Origin: Tenebrio molitor
Lineage: Eukaryota; Arthropoda; Insecta; Coleoptera; Tenebrionidae
NCBI RefSeq assembly: GCF_963966145.1
Contig: NC_091050.1
Coordinates: 2,480,001 to 2,544,000 of the forward strand
Length of the DNA stretch: 64,000 nt
Direction: 5' to 3'
The translations under genes were made by a program, and so were the position numbers. The stretch's first letter is position 1; each line of letters starts with the position of its first letter. Shown one piece after another: positions 1-11,300 of the stretch. The notes under the pieces were generated by a model, which saw only the letters and a program-made list of their open reading frames with translations, did no database searches and had not been told where the DNA came from.

Positions 1-180
1 CACTTGGATGTCTTAGTCGACTGAAGTCCGTTGTTATTACCATTTTGTGACAATAAAACTAAAATACTAAACGAGTCGTGTTGAATTATTATTTAACCGA
101 GGCAGCTATGCCGCAAACAATCTGACATTTCTCGATCAATCAATATTTTCATGTTTCACAAATCGATCACAAAGTGAAGA
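1..180. other. 5' flank of the first gene
   Basis: No coding signal is visible. The AT-rich sequence runs into the short leader of the adenylate-kinase-like gene that starts at 181. It probably holds that gene's 5' UTR and part of its promoter, but no motif was recognised. Confidence 0.4.
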
Positions 181-991
181 AATGGGCGGTTCCCTTTCTT
201 GCATCGACGATGTAAGTACCACTTCCCGAGTAAACAAATGTGACTGACCCCGGCCGTAGCAGGTGCCCCCCATGCAAAGATTGCGCTACGACATGACCCC
301 CATCAAGTCGAAATCGCTGCCGATCATTTGGCTCGTGGGCCCGCCAGGTTGCGGTCGGAACACCCAAGCCAAACTCCTTTCAGAAAACTTGGAATTTTCA
401 CACATAAAAGTCGCGGACTTGCTCCGCGATGAAGCCGACAAAGACACCGACAGGGGAAGATTGATCAACGAGGCGCTCCACCACCGTGCCAAAAAAATCC
501 CCGATTCGATAGTGATCGACTTGATCAAAGAAGAAATGTTGAGAAAATCGCAAAACTGTAAAGGGTTCTTGATCAACAACTTCCCCAAGAATAGCAAACA
601 AGCCGCCATTTTCATCAAGGAGATCGACGACATCGACGCCATCATTTACTTGCTCTGCGACGTGCCAGTCATGGTGAAGAGAAAGCTGATCCAGAGCGAG
701 GGCCGGCTCGACGACGAAATGATAAAGAAGGCGATAGCGAGCTACATGAAGGAAATCAAAGAAGGCACTTCGAAATACGGCAGCAAGCTCGAAAAAGTAC
801 CGCACTCGAGTGTGTTTTGTCGTTTCTGATTCGGTCAGTTGCAGATTCGTGGCAACGAAGATCCCAACGAGGTCTACACGAAAATCGAAGCCGCCATATC
901 AGTAAGGATTAGCACGAGGAGTAAAATCACAGCGGAATCTGACTATGCTCAGTCCCAAGAGAACGAGTCGACGATCTCGTCCTTTAATTAA
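181..991 (+). CDS. Adenylate-kinase-like protein, probably catalytically impaired
   Basis: Three exons were read: 181-210, 263-796 and 845-991, all phase 0, giving about 236 aa. Exon 1 encodes MGGSLSC and ends at a clean GTAAGT donor; its Gly2 and Cys7 fit N-myristoylation plus palmitoylation, so membrane attachment is inferred. The rest has the fold of adenylate kinase (ATP + AMP to 2 ADP): P-loop GPPGCGRNTQ at residues 36-45, AMP-site DLLR ending at Arg65, and GRLDD near 157-161. Several catalytic positions differ from active enzymes: the P-loop Lys is Arg42, the usual GFPR/GYPR is NFPK at 116-119, and the Arg after the LID (KKR) is Ala167. It may be a weak enzyme or a pseudokinase. A polyadenylation signal AATAAA follows at 1042. 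A second adenylate kinase gene lies at 23-36 kb on the other strand. Confidence 0.82.
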
Positions 992-1067
992 AAACAACTT
1001 CCGACACTTTCTTCCGGTGTTTTGTAATTTCGAAATTTTCAAATAAAACAGGTTAATTGTAGTCATC

Positions 1068-2072
1068 ATGCGTTGCGACTGGTTGCTCGTTTTGTCGCTC
1101 GTTCCTTGCGTGTTCGCGATTAAAACTTGCTTTTCAGACAAACGGTTCCTCAAATTTCACAAAATAAAAAATTGTGCCAAATCCACGAAGCCAATAATCG
1201 CCTGGAAGGATTTCAGTAACCCTCACGACTGCATGAGATTCGCCAGGACCAAAAACGGAGTCGCTTTCAATTTTGCGCCCCCACAATTGAAAAATGCGAC
1301 GCAAGCTCGAAGATACAGAAATTGTCAAGTTCTAGGTTGTCCCGAAACGGGAAACTCCACCACTTTCGTTTTCGATCCTTCCTTCGACTATTACAGCGCC
1401 TTCGGAGACCTTAACTGTACGTAGAAAACAAATCGATACGCAGTAGAGTTTTTGATCACTTTTAGCAACCTCTAACGCCACTTGCGTAAAATCCGTGGGG
1501 CTGTTTGTCAGAATCGAGCAAAAGAAGAATTACACCGATGCGATTAATTTCTGTCAAAATTTGGGCGCCGATCTGGCGGACGTCTCGAGCGAAATTCGGA
1601 CAAACGCCTTGGCTGCATCACTCAAGTCGATGCAAAACTGGTACAAAGCCGCTTACGTGGGTCTGGACGATACGGAGTCCGAGGGAACTTTCAGGACTCC
1701 GTTGGGCAACTTCCTAGCCTGCACCAAGTATAGAGCTTGGGGCGTGGGACATCCCAGGCCGAACCGTAAACACGAGGATTGCGTGATTTTAGATGCCGAG
1801 AGGACGTGGAGAGCTATCAATTGTAAAATCAAACTGGAATTTATTTGTGAATTTTATCCGGCCCCGCCGCAGTTCCCCCCCGTTGAATTCAAAAATGAAG
1901 ATTGTGCACAGATAAAAAATAAAAGTGAGTCTGCGAGACTTGTGGAGTTGTTTGGAATAATCTTTGTGTTTCAGGGAAGAGGAGGCAATGTCTGAGCGCG
2001 AACGAGCTTTTTGTGATTTACTCAAATTCGACCAGGATCGATCAGTGCGCTTTATTAAATGATTTAGAATGA
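1068..2072 (+). CDS. Secreted C-type lectin domain protein
   Basis: Three exons (1068-1416, 1466-1924, 1975-2072; phase 1 at both junctions) encode about 301 aa. Residues 1-18 are a signal peptide (WLLVLSLVPCVFA), so the product is secreted. The N-terminal part, up to about residue 118, is a Cys-rich region of unknown type. Residues of about 119-255 form a C-type lectin-like domain, with an N-glycosylation site (NAT), a conserved Cys pattern, and the ending CVILD...W....C.....FICE. The calcium and sugar motifs are atypical: the EPN/QPD position reads RPN and no WND is present, so classical Ca-dependent mannose or galactose binding is doubtful. The tail is basic (KRRQC) with one more Cys pair. 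Insect proteins of this type often act in immunity or extracellular matrix; that role is inference. The gene converges on LSm6, with only about 50 bp between the two stop codons. Confidence 0.8.
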
Positions 2073-2121
2073 GACAAAAAAATTTATTAGAAAAATAGCA
2101 TCGAAAAAGTGGTAAACGTAA

Positions 2122-2417
2122 CTAGATTCGCCGTTTTTGGGTGCTTATGTAAAGAACGTTGTTGCCCCTTATGAAAGCGTCACCAAATTTATTCTTCAGC
2201 TGACCATTGACATACTCCTCGGTTTGTTCCAAAGCGATGTTCATGTAACCGTCAAGACATGCCAAAACTCCTAAAATTAACTCGTTCTATTAAAATTCAT
2301 TCGGTGAACGTATCACATAACCTCACCTCTGTAATCAACTCCGCTGTTGAGCTTGACAACGACAGGTCTGGCGTGAATTTGTTGAATAAAAGACGACAGG
2401 GCTTCCTTTCGGCTCAT
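2122..2417 (-). CDS. LSm6: U6 snRNA-associated Sm-like protein LSm6
   Basis: Two exons on the minus strand (2327-2417, then 2122-2270) join in phase 1 to give 79 aa, the normal LSm6 length. The start reads MSRKEALSSFIQ and the end STQKRRI. Sm motif 1 (RPVVVKLNSGVDYRG) and Sm motif 2 (FIRGNNVLYIS) are both intact. LSm6 is a ring subunit shared by the nuclear LSm2-8 complex, which binds the U6 snRNA 3' end, and the cytoplasmic LSm1-7 complex, which promotes decapping and mRNA decay. The gene is too short and split to show as one open frame. It is transcribed away from ITPase, with 179 bp between the two start codons. Confidence 0.97.
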
Positions 2418-2596
2418 ATTGACTTATCTTGAGGATATTTCAAAAGTTTGCAACAATCTTATCGCTCAACACGGTCACACAACCCTAGTTAAACATAACC
2501 TCATTTTATTTTGACCCTTCAAACTTCAACAATCGTAACCGCACATTTTCGGTACGATTTATAAACCAGCAGATAGTTATTGATGTGAACAACGTA
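2418..2596. promoter_or_regulatory. Shared divergent promoter of LSm6 and ITPase
   Basis: The 179 bp between the start codons of LSm6 (leftward) and ITPase (rightward) must hold both leaders and core promoters. No TATA box is obvious, as usual for housekeeping bidirectional promoters. An out-of-frame ATG followed at once by TGA lies at 2583, just before the ITPase start. Confidence 0.5.
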
Positions 2597-3169
2597 ATGT
2601 CGAAACCCTTGACTTTCGTGACCGGCAACGCCAAAAAACTAGAAGAAGTCATTGCCATCCTCGGCTCGAACTTTCCCAGAGAAGTAGTGAGTCAAAAGGT
2701 GGATCTACCGGAGCTTCAGGGCGAAATCGACGACATTTGTATGAAAAAATGCCAAGCAGCTTACGAGATTATAAAAGGTCCTTGCATAGTCGAGGACACT
2801 TGTCTTTGTTTCAATTCCTTGGGGGGTCTACCTGGCCCTTACATCAAATGGTTTCTAGACAAATTGGCGCCAGAAGGATTGTACAAGTTGTTGACAGGTT
2901 TCGAAGATAAAAGCGCGCAAGCCGTTTGCACGTTCGCGTATCACCCCGGAAATGAGGGCGATAAAGTGATTTTGTTTGAGGGGCGGACCGACGGGGAAAT
3001 TGTTATGCCAAGGGGTCCCAGAGATTTTGGATGGGATGCTTGTTTTCAACCAGCTGGCTACCAACAGACTTACGCGGAAATGCCCAAATCTGAGAAGAAC
3101 AAGATTTCGCATCGCTACAGGGCCCTTGATTCATTGAAGCGGCACTTTTTTGCAGCTACAAATTCATAA
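2597..3169 (+). CDS. ITPA: Inosine triphosphate pyrophosphatase (ITPase)
   Basis: A single exon of 190 aa, the usual length for eukaryotic ITPases of the HAM1 family. The enzyme hydrolyses ITP, dITP and XTP to the monophosphate and pyrophosphate and so cleans the nucleotide pool; it works as a cytosolic dimer. Visible family motifs are FVTGNAKKLEEV at the N-terminus (phosphate binding), VEDTCLCFNSLGGLPGPYIKW, the GRTDG loop, PRGPRDFGWDACF, and the C-terminal SHRYRALDSL. All expected catalytic and binding regions are present. The ATG at 2597 is the first in-frame one after the two-codon upstream ORF at 2583. AATAAA follows at 3214. The gene tail-faces Argonaute-2, whose stop is at 3335. Confidence 0.96.
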   Translation: MSKPLTFVTGNAKKLEEVIAILGSNFPREVVSQKVDLPELQGEIDDICMKKCQAAYEIIKGPCIVEDTCLCFNSLGGLPGPYIKWFLDKLAPEGLYKLLTGFEDKSAQAVCTFAYHPGNEGDKVILFEGRTDGEIVMPRGPRDFGWDACFQPAGYQQTYAEMPKSEKNKISHRYRALDSLKRHFFAATNS

Positions 3170-3334
3170 ACGTTCAGCCTATTCATAGTCAAAAGAAAAT
3201 TTTGTTTCATTTAAATAAAAATACAGTTTGATAAACACTTTTTTTATTTGATATAATTAGATGAATATATAGTTTTTTTACTTAACCAAAGCAGTAGGTG
3301 GATATAGAAAATCGAAGCAATAACGCTTGCGTCA

Positions 3335-6300
3335 TCAGACAAAAAACATTGGTTTGCCTTTACAAATGCACTCTTTAATTTGGTACTTGTCTTGACACTT
3401 CTTCAACTCGTCCAAGTTTAATTTGTCGTTTTCGATGTAAACCTTAGCCCTGGCGGCTGCTAGATGTGCATAGTAGGTTGGAGCTGGATAACTCACCGAC
3501 CTGTTGCACCTGGTGAACATATGACACAGGTGATAGGTGAGCTCTTCAATGGTGTCATTGTTCATGTTATTGTCATCCCACAAAGTGCAGTACTTCGTGG
3601 GCTTAGCTACACCTTGAATGCTGGCATGTGACACTAGATAAAAATCTTGCATAGTGGGATTGGTTATGGTGGTGTCGACGCAAGTCCCAGCCGGGACGTT
3701 CAAATTTCTATCCTCCGAATCTCTGGGATTTGTTGGGAACAATCTAGTGTGATGTCTCTTTTGCACCACCAAAAACGTAATCTTCGGTTCGTAACCGTCG
3801 GCCTGTACTATCTTACAAGCTCTCTGTATGGCGGAGATTTCCGCCTTGTGGACTTCATCGAACTGTCCCTCAGACACTCCATCTCTGAAGAAGATGATAG
3901 TTTCCGGCTTGACTTTGGTCTTACTGTAGAAAAACTTGAGTTGTTCTACTGTTATGTTGCACAAATCTTCAATGATTTCCATTTTGGGGGGTTGCAGACG
4001 CCAGCAGATGTTATACTGGAAGGCTTTGGGGTCGTGCGAAGCTGTCACGGCCGCCACGCTGGGAATGTCCTTCGCGTCTGGGCTCGGATGGGTAACGTCG
4101 GCGCCCATGATCATGCAGGGGCGCGCCAGTATGGGCGGTCGACTGTCCTGGTGGAACGTGTGATTGGTTCCGTTCATTTTACTGTTGACCTTGAGAAGAA
4201 TGTTCATCGCCGTTTGGGGATTCATTTTGTAGAATGTTCTTTCTTTGATGCATTGAGTCAGACAACCGACGTTCAACTCCGCCGCTTGCTTTACGAAAGA
4301 ATATTGGGGGCCGCTGTTGGGCACGATGACGAAGATCAAATCGAAATCTTGTTTGGTTTTGAAAAAATCAATTATGTCGCGGACTGTTTGACGGCCGCCC
4401 ACTGGTACGAAGGGCGGGGTGGCTTTCGGCATCCTCATCCCGTTAGAATTGCCCATCTTGAAGATCTGCAATTTCTACGATTACGCCGGAAGTTTAAACG
4501 CGATCAACTCACCGTGTCCGCCAACTGCTCCGGCTTGCACGGTTGTCGAGTCACGCAGGTGATGGTCCATTTCCTAACCTCCGCTCCGATCAGAAACCTG
4601 CTTCTGTCCGCCCTCCAAATACCTTTGCTCGGAGTGACCCTTAAATTGTCGTTGTACAGCAGATTCGGAGGTTGCAAAACGCGGGCGTCCAAAATCTCGA
4701 ACTGATTATTTACGGAAAATCCGAACTCTCTAATGCAGGGATCGTTGTTGTATTTTGCCTTGTTCAGAGAATCCATAATTTTTTGTTTGCGTACTTCGGT
4801 CGAAGTCGCGGACTTTTTTATCATGGCGCTCGTCTGGTTTTCGTTCATTTTACGATTAACGGCTTGTCCGCCGACCACGGTACAAAACTCCAAAGGCAAA
4901 AGGATCTTGGAGTCTCGGTCCCTCGCACCCACCCACAAAGTGGGCAAATGGGGGTATTTCAGTGGCACCTTTTTCACGTCCTACGACAAAATCGTAATTC
5001 AAAAAAAAAAACGGCTGTACGTGATCGATTAAAAAAAACTTCGCAACAGTCTTTGGACGCGAAACCGAATTGACAATAATTTTTCGAAACATTACGGACT
5101 CGAGGAGGCTGCCGTAAAGTCCAGATTCTAATCCAATTGAGTTGAAAGTTTTTCGATACAAAGTATCTATAACGACGATAGAGAAAATTCTAAGACTACG
5201 TAAGTATTTTGTTAATGTCTGATTTTTCAAAATGTTTAATGTTTTTTACACCATTTTTTTTCTCTACTTTTTTGAGTAGTTACCGACTGAACTGCTTACC
5301 CTGTAGTATTTTTCCACGGTTGTGATTTTGCCGTCCTCTAATTTGAACGTTGCCTGCGATGGTGCCGCCCCCAACCCATTCACGCGCTGAATTCTCTTCG
5401 ATCCGCTCTGACCAGTTATTTCGTATTTTACTTTCAACTGCCTCAAGAATTTTTCTAAATCTTTTAGGAGATAATCGTTGATGGGTCTTTTCAAATCATC
5501 CCTCTGCATCGTAGATCGAAAATTACTGCCCAATTCGCAGATGACGTCCAACACCCCTTGCGCAGTGGGAAACGCCTTGTGCGCCACGTCCACGTTCAAC
5601 AACGGTTTCCAACCTCTGATTGCCGACTGATAAAAACCGTAGTACATCTCCATGCCGTCGCCCAACTGGATGATCTGGTTGACGGGAGGTGTAAAAAAAC
5701 ATCTGCCCGCCGTTATGCACGTGTTGGAGGGAGCATTTCGCAGGACTATGTCGAGACATTGGAGGGCATCCTGCGGCGACTTCTTCGTCCTAAGCATGTC
5801 GTGCAAGGGTGAAAGGTCCACCATTCTTGCGAATTTAATCTCCACTTTGAATTCTCTGGGACGGTTCTCACCGTCAACTGTGACAGTGTCGCTCATGGAG
5901 TCGGTGGGACCGAAAGGTAATTTGGTGGGTGAATAGAGATTTTTACGGCCGTCGAATGCAGGAAAACGTTTCGGATAGTGTTTTTGTCTGATGAGGTTCA
6001 TTACGTCGCGCAATAAAGATTTCGGCGTGTCTGGAGTGATGGCCACGTCGTAATGGATGGCTTCCATTAGCTTGCCCATGTTGAGGGCCAAGTGATTGCT
6101 CTCGACTCGAATTTTTCTACCTCTAGTCCCAGGTTGGACCACTTGTTTCAAACAATCACCTTGCCCTCCAAAAGGTGGACTTAGTTCCTTCTGGGGCGAA
6201 GAAATTTGTTCTCTCGGTTGTTGCTGAGGACCGCGCTGTTGTTGCTGTGGACCGCGCTGTTGTTGCTGTGGACCGCGCTGTTGTTGCTGCTGTGGACCTC

Positions 6301-7783
6301 TTCGTTGTTGCGGCTGCTGTCCTTGTCCTTGCTGCTGTGGCATCGCAGGGGAAGGACCCCTGTACTGTTGTTGTTGCTGGGGCATTCTCACTGGTGGAGC
6401 TCCCTGTTGTGGCATTGCGGGTGAAGGACCCCTGTACTGTTGTTGTTGCTGGGGCATCCCCATTGGTGGAGCTCCCTGTTGTGGAATTGCGGGTGAAGGA
6501 CCCCTGTACTGTTGTTGCTGGGGCATTCCCATTGGTGGAGCTCCCTGCTGTGTCATGCCCGGTGGGGAACCCATGTACTGTTGTTGCTGCGGAATTCCCG
6601 CTGGTGAAGCTTCTTGTGGCATCCCGGGTGGAGGGGCCCTGTACCATTGTTGTTGTTGCTGTGGCATTCTGGGCGGTGCACCACCACCTTGCTGTGGTGT
6701 CATCCCGGGTTGAGGACCCCTGTATTGTTGTTGTGGCATTCGGGGCCGAGGACCTCCTGGTTGTTGTGGCATTCGAGGTCCAGGACCTCCATGAGGTTGT
6801 TGTTGATACTGAGGACTGCAAAATATACGCATAAATTATATTTTCATATAAATTTACGGCCTAACCGGACCCACAACGACAAAACAAACTCATCTATCTT
6901 TTATAGTTGTTCAAAATTTTGAAAGTTTATAAATATAAACTACATTATTACTACATATTAGTATCAAAAAAGAACGGATTCGTAAAAATAATTTTTTGTA
7001 ATCTTGAATGATGTTTAATTATCGAAGCAATTCCTCGCGACTCATTATCATCGCTGCGCCAAATACCACCTTTGTTTTCAAAACACAAATGTATTATTTT
7101 TCTATGAGATTTGTACATTCTTGGTGAAGCTATGGAATTTACCTAATTTGTTGTGGTGGCACCATGTACTGGTGGGGCGGGCCCCCTTGTTGAGGCTGAC
7201 CACCTTGTTGAGGGGGGCCACCTCGTTGAGGCTGACCACCTTGATGAGGCTGACCGCCTTTTTGAGGGGGGCCACCTCGTTGAGGTTGACCACCTTGTTG
7301 AAGTTGATCCCCTTGTTGAGGTGGACCCCCTCGTTGAGGGGGGCCACCTGGTTGTGAAGGACCACCTTGTTGAGGGGGGCCACCTGGTTGTGAAGGACCA
7401 CCTTGTTGGGGTACATCTCCTTGCGGTGATGAAGGTTCTTGTTGTTTCTTCTTTTTTTGTTGTCCTGCCCCTTTCTTTTGTCCTTCCTGTTGGGCTCTGG
7501 GGGCCTCTTGCTGGGGCCTAGGCTGTTGTTCTTGCGATGTCGATGGGTCGGGTCCGCTCGGTTGATCGCTTGAGCTTGCTTCGGCCCGACTTTTTCCTTT
7601 ACCTAAAAACAAAACAAAATGGCTGCCTCACCTCACCACGAAAACGGGGGAAGCCCGTTGTCATGTCAGAAGCTGGGACAAATCGACGGTTTATGCCTAC
7701 ATGACGAAAATTGCAATGTGAGTATAAAATGAAAAGTTGTTAATGCCGAATTCTTGAACAATCGTACCTTTCTTCTTGCCCAT
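3335..7783 (-). CDS. AGO2: Argonaute-2, siRNA-guided slicer with Gln-rich N-terminus
   Basis: Five exons on the minus strand (7768-7783, 7143-7602, 5300-6815, 4513-4980, 3335-4465) join in frame to about 1196 aa. The first 16-nt exon encodes MGKKK. Residues up to about 370 are a low-complexity Gln/Gly/Pro repeat region typical of insect AGO2. Then come the ArgoN and linker domains, PAZ, MID, and PIWI. The PIWI slicer residues are all present: Asp943 in GADVTH, Glu983 in MEIIEDL, Asp1015 in FRDGVSEGQF, and His1154 in YYAHLAA, so target cleavage should work. The protein ends KPMFFV, close to the FxA-type Argonaute C-terminus. In insects AGO2 is the effector of the siRNA pathway against viruses and transposons. 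The gene is transcribed divergently from MICU1, with 612 bp between the start codons. Confidence 0.95.
6203..6640 (-). repeat. Coding minisatellite in AGO2 exon 3
   Basis: Two tandem repeat blocks lie in the AGO2 reading frame. A 21-nt unit encodes GPQQQQR-type heptads at about 6216-6300. A unit of about 70 nt encodes QQQYRGPSPAMPQQGAPP-type segments at about 6335-6570, with three nearly identical units and weaker ones on both sides. The frame is kept throughout. Confidence 0.85.
7150..7415 (-). repeat. Coding GGPPQQ/GGQPQ repeat in AGO2 exon 2
   Basis: Short in-frame repeats of 15-18 nt encode Gly-Gly-Pro/Gln-Pro-Gln-Gln units, roughly fifteen in a row, in the second AGO2 exon. The opposite strand is also open, giving shadow reading frames. 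Confidence 0.8.
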
Positions 7784-8395
7784 TTTATCGTACTGGCAAA
7801 CCTACGTAATAGTACACAAACCGAATAAATCACACAAGGGATTGCAATCTGTTTTGCAACTGTAAAAAATTACACAAAGAAGCGATAAAAGAAAATAAAA
7901 CACTACTCTTTTTTTAAATTTGCTAACAAACACTCTCGTTACACCTTCCCCACTGACGTTTCTGAACTCTGTGATTTTGACACTTCTGACACACTTCTGA
8001 GTTCTGACCATAGATAAAAGCAAGGTATAGGTGGACTTCTGACGTCACAATGGATTACACATATAATAGGTATAACTGGTTATATGGGATTACACCATTT
8101 TTGTTCGACGGCGTATAAGAACCAATACCAACACTTTAACTTAAAAAAAGTATTGGAAAATGTGGAGAATTTACCAATTTTAGATTGGTTACTAATATTT
8201 TTTACCCGCCTGCAGCGCCATCTATCCACTTCTTCATATCAAACTTCTCCCTAACCCTAAATTGCACTTTGCAATCAGCTGTCTGTTAAGTTAATGTTGT
8301 CAGTTGTGAATCACAATACTGCAGGACGTAATTTCGTTTATTTTCTAGAAAGTTTTTGTGTAAATTTAATTGGATCTATATTGTAAAGGTGTGTC
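7784..8395. promoter_or_regulatory. Divergent intergenic region between AGO2 and MICU1
   Basis: No coding exon is seen in these 612 bp. They separate the AGO2 start (leftward) from the MICU1 start (rightward) and so should carry both promoters and leaders. No specific motif was recognised. Confidence 0.5.
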
Positions 8396-11300
8396 ATGTC
8401 CGCGATGTATTATCGTGCGGCACAACTTGGCTTCAGAGCGGGTCGCTTCAGTCAAGTCTTGAGCGCAAACTATTTAAAAACCAGTAGCCATTTAAGACCT
8501 GCTCTTGTTCCGCAGAGCACGTTGGATACTTTTGAACAGAAGCGGTATTATAAGAATTTCGGGCACAAACCCGAAAAGACACCAACATTTACAAAGATCT
8601 GGTACACCTTTATAATAACGACTCTGATTTTGTCAGCGATCGACCATAGATGGTACATAGGGTTAAAAAAAAGATACACAAAATGACAAAACTTTATTTC
8701 AGGGTGAGGCGTAATTTTTTTCCATCCGTGAAGGCGGAGAGCGAAAAAATTGGCGAAAACCCCGACGTCGACGAGGCAGCGGAGGGTTCCGAAGACGAAA
8801 AGAAAAAAAAACACCGTAAAGAAAAAATTGGATTCCGGGATCGCAAAGTGAGCCGTTTGTACATTTTGTCAACATTTAGTATAATTACATCATCAGATAA
8901 TAGAGTATGAGAATCGTATGAGAGCGTATTCCACACCAGACAAAATTTTTCGGTATTTTGCGACGGTCAGACTGATTTATACCGACGTGACCGAAGTCTA
9001 CATGACTCCCCATGATTTCGTTCGGGCCATAACACCAGGGATGAAACAGCCTGATGGTAATTGGCCGATGTGTTTGACTGGTTGACGCTTGGTGTTGGAA
9101 CTAACGCCACGATTTGTGTCTAATAGTTTGAAACTAACTTTTTGTTGCATGGCTTGAACAGATAATTGAGTATGAGAACCGCATTCGACACTATTCCACT
9201 CCCGATAAAGTTTTCCGCTATTTCGCCACACTCCAGGTGCAAGGACCGACAGTCGATCAGCATGAGATTTACATGACTCCCGACGACTTTTTGCGATCTA
9301 TGACACCTGGTCTCAAACAGCCAGATGGTTAGTGGTGTATACTGCAAATTCTTAACTTTCCGCAAAACCCATAACAAAATTTCGCACAAATTTAATTATC
9401 TTTCAAGTCTTCAAAATAATTTTCCAATTTACCACTTCTAATTCGCAAGCTTCTCCGTAGCTTTTGAAATAATGATTGAAACAAAAGACTGAAAAAATTG
9501 TATATTTTGATGTTGTCCAATTTACGGACGGAGAAAAGTATTTTAAGTCCGTTAATACCAATTTTTTATTTTAAATGTTAATGCATGCTTACCTGAGATG
9601 GTAAGATGGTAAAGTCGCCGCAAACCTGAGAATGCGAACACAGACTTACCCACAGCTGTCACCTTCATGCACAATGTGTTGCATAATTACGAAATCGGAG
9701 ATTTAAAGCATATAACTATAAACAGTTTATAGTTATATATGATTTAAAGTAAAGTATACCAACTCAGGCGACTAAGGTGTTTTTTTACAAATATTATTTC
9801 AAAAGCACCCAGTGGTTAATGATTATTTGAGTACGTTACGTTTCGTCTCTCGGAGAGTAGAAAAACTGGCATAAAATGCACGTCTTTTATGTAGATTGTG
9901 TGATTAGATTTGAATAGGTTATCGGTGATGTAGAGTAATGGAAAAAATTGCGAACTTCTAGTTACTTTTAATAATGATAGGTTGGTTTTGCTGTTTACAT
10001 TAAAAAGAAACAAATTTACAAGACAAGTGAACTAGCGATTAATTGGATTTTATGATTGTAGGTTTGGGCCTAGACCAGTACAAACGTTACGATCCGAAAG
10101 TAAGTAATCTAAATGTTCTCTTGACTCCTCCTACATTGTGGTTTTTCTTTGAAACAACTCAATCGAATATATCTTATTTGACTTTGTAAATACATTCTTG
10201 TAATTATCTACCTGTTTTTCAGCACGATTTTCAGGTAATATCAATAACTATTTATTAAATGGATAATTTTTACTTTAGCAAACACTAGCATGGCAATTTA
10301 AAAATTATTTTTTGCATGGTGATTTTCGTACTTTTTATTTCTTTTTTTATCGCCGTAGGTGTTTAAGGGATCTTTTAATGGAATTGGCTTAGTTGATCGG
10401 CATGCGTAAAGACAAAAAAAAAATCTTGTAGAAACTTGCAGTTAAGAGTTCTGTGGAGCTACAATTAATCCTTTGTGTTGTTCAAATATGTCAAAACGAC
10501 ACTATCGCGTACACTCTTTGATATGTCGGTTTGGATTTTGCCGGCAACAATTTCTCAATAGCTTCTTGAGCAGCTGCGCGTATATCCGGCGCTGTACAGA
10601 TAAATTCAACACTTTCGGCTTCCATTTTAAACATTTAGCACACGAATGACAGATATTATTGACTTTGTTTCACAGCTACTAGATTATTTTCAAATTTAAA
10701 TACAAATCGTCAATGTCTGTTACCAACCACGCAAAAGTCCCTAGTCTAATATGAAAAGTTGAGCAGCCTATAATTCTTTCCTCTTCTACCAAAATTTGAT
10801 TAGATTATGTCATTATATAATTATGTACTATATTATGTAAAATAAAAAACAGACTTGTTTTCGACTTGAAGTTTTATCAGTCTTACTAACAAAAACGAAT
10901 TATTATGTATGTATTATTACTGCAAGACAAAAGTAGGACAAACATCTCTTGCTGGAGTTGTTATTAACATATTATTTAAAAAAAATAGTTTTATAAGATT
11001 GTATAAGAAGTTTAACAAATTTATGCCACATTAAACTCGGTAAGTTTCAACACGTGGTAAAGGTTCATTAATAACAGTAATAATGATTCGAGTACCCCGA
11101 ACTCGTGAGTATTTTATAAAGTTTGTTGTAACCTCTCTACAGGACCCTTAATTTTAATCATTAAACCGAAATGTTCAAATTGATTCTGTGCGAAAAAAGT
11201 AGTCGTCGCATGTAGTCTAGTTTGCGATTATTAACAAACGTCAGTCTTATTTAGGTGGTGCAACAAAAGTTAGAGCTCACTTTAGACGAAGACAGCATCT

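Noticed and set aside
286..805. Long minus-strand frames opposite the first adenylate-kinase gene
   Set aside because: They are shadows of the codon usage of the plus-strand exon; splice sites and protein family support only the plus strand.
3647..5073. Long plus-strand frames of up to 352 codons across the AGO2 exons
   Set aside because: The minus strand encodes a complete PIWI domain with catalytic residues; the plus-strand frames have no homology and cross AGO2 introns.
6175..7521. Plus-strand and alternate frames rich in Val/Leu or Thr/Ser
   Set aside because: They are translations of the AGO2 coding repeats in other frames and merely reflect repeat periodicity.
10370..10425. Additional MICU1 exon after TCGCCGTAG
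   Set aside because: It reads into a stop with no donor and adds sequence not found in the family.
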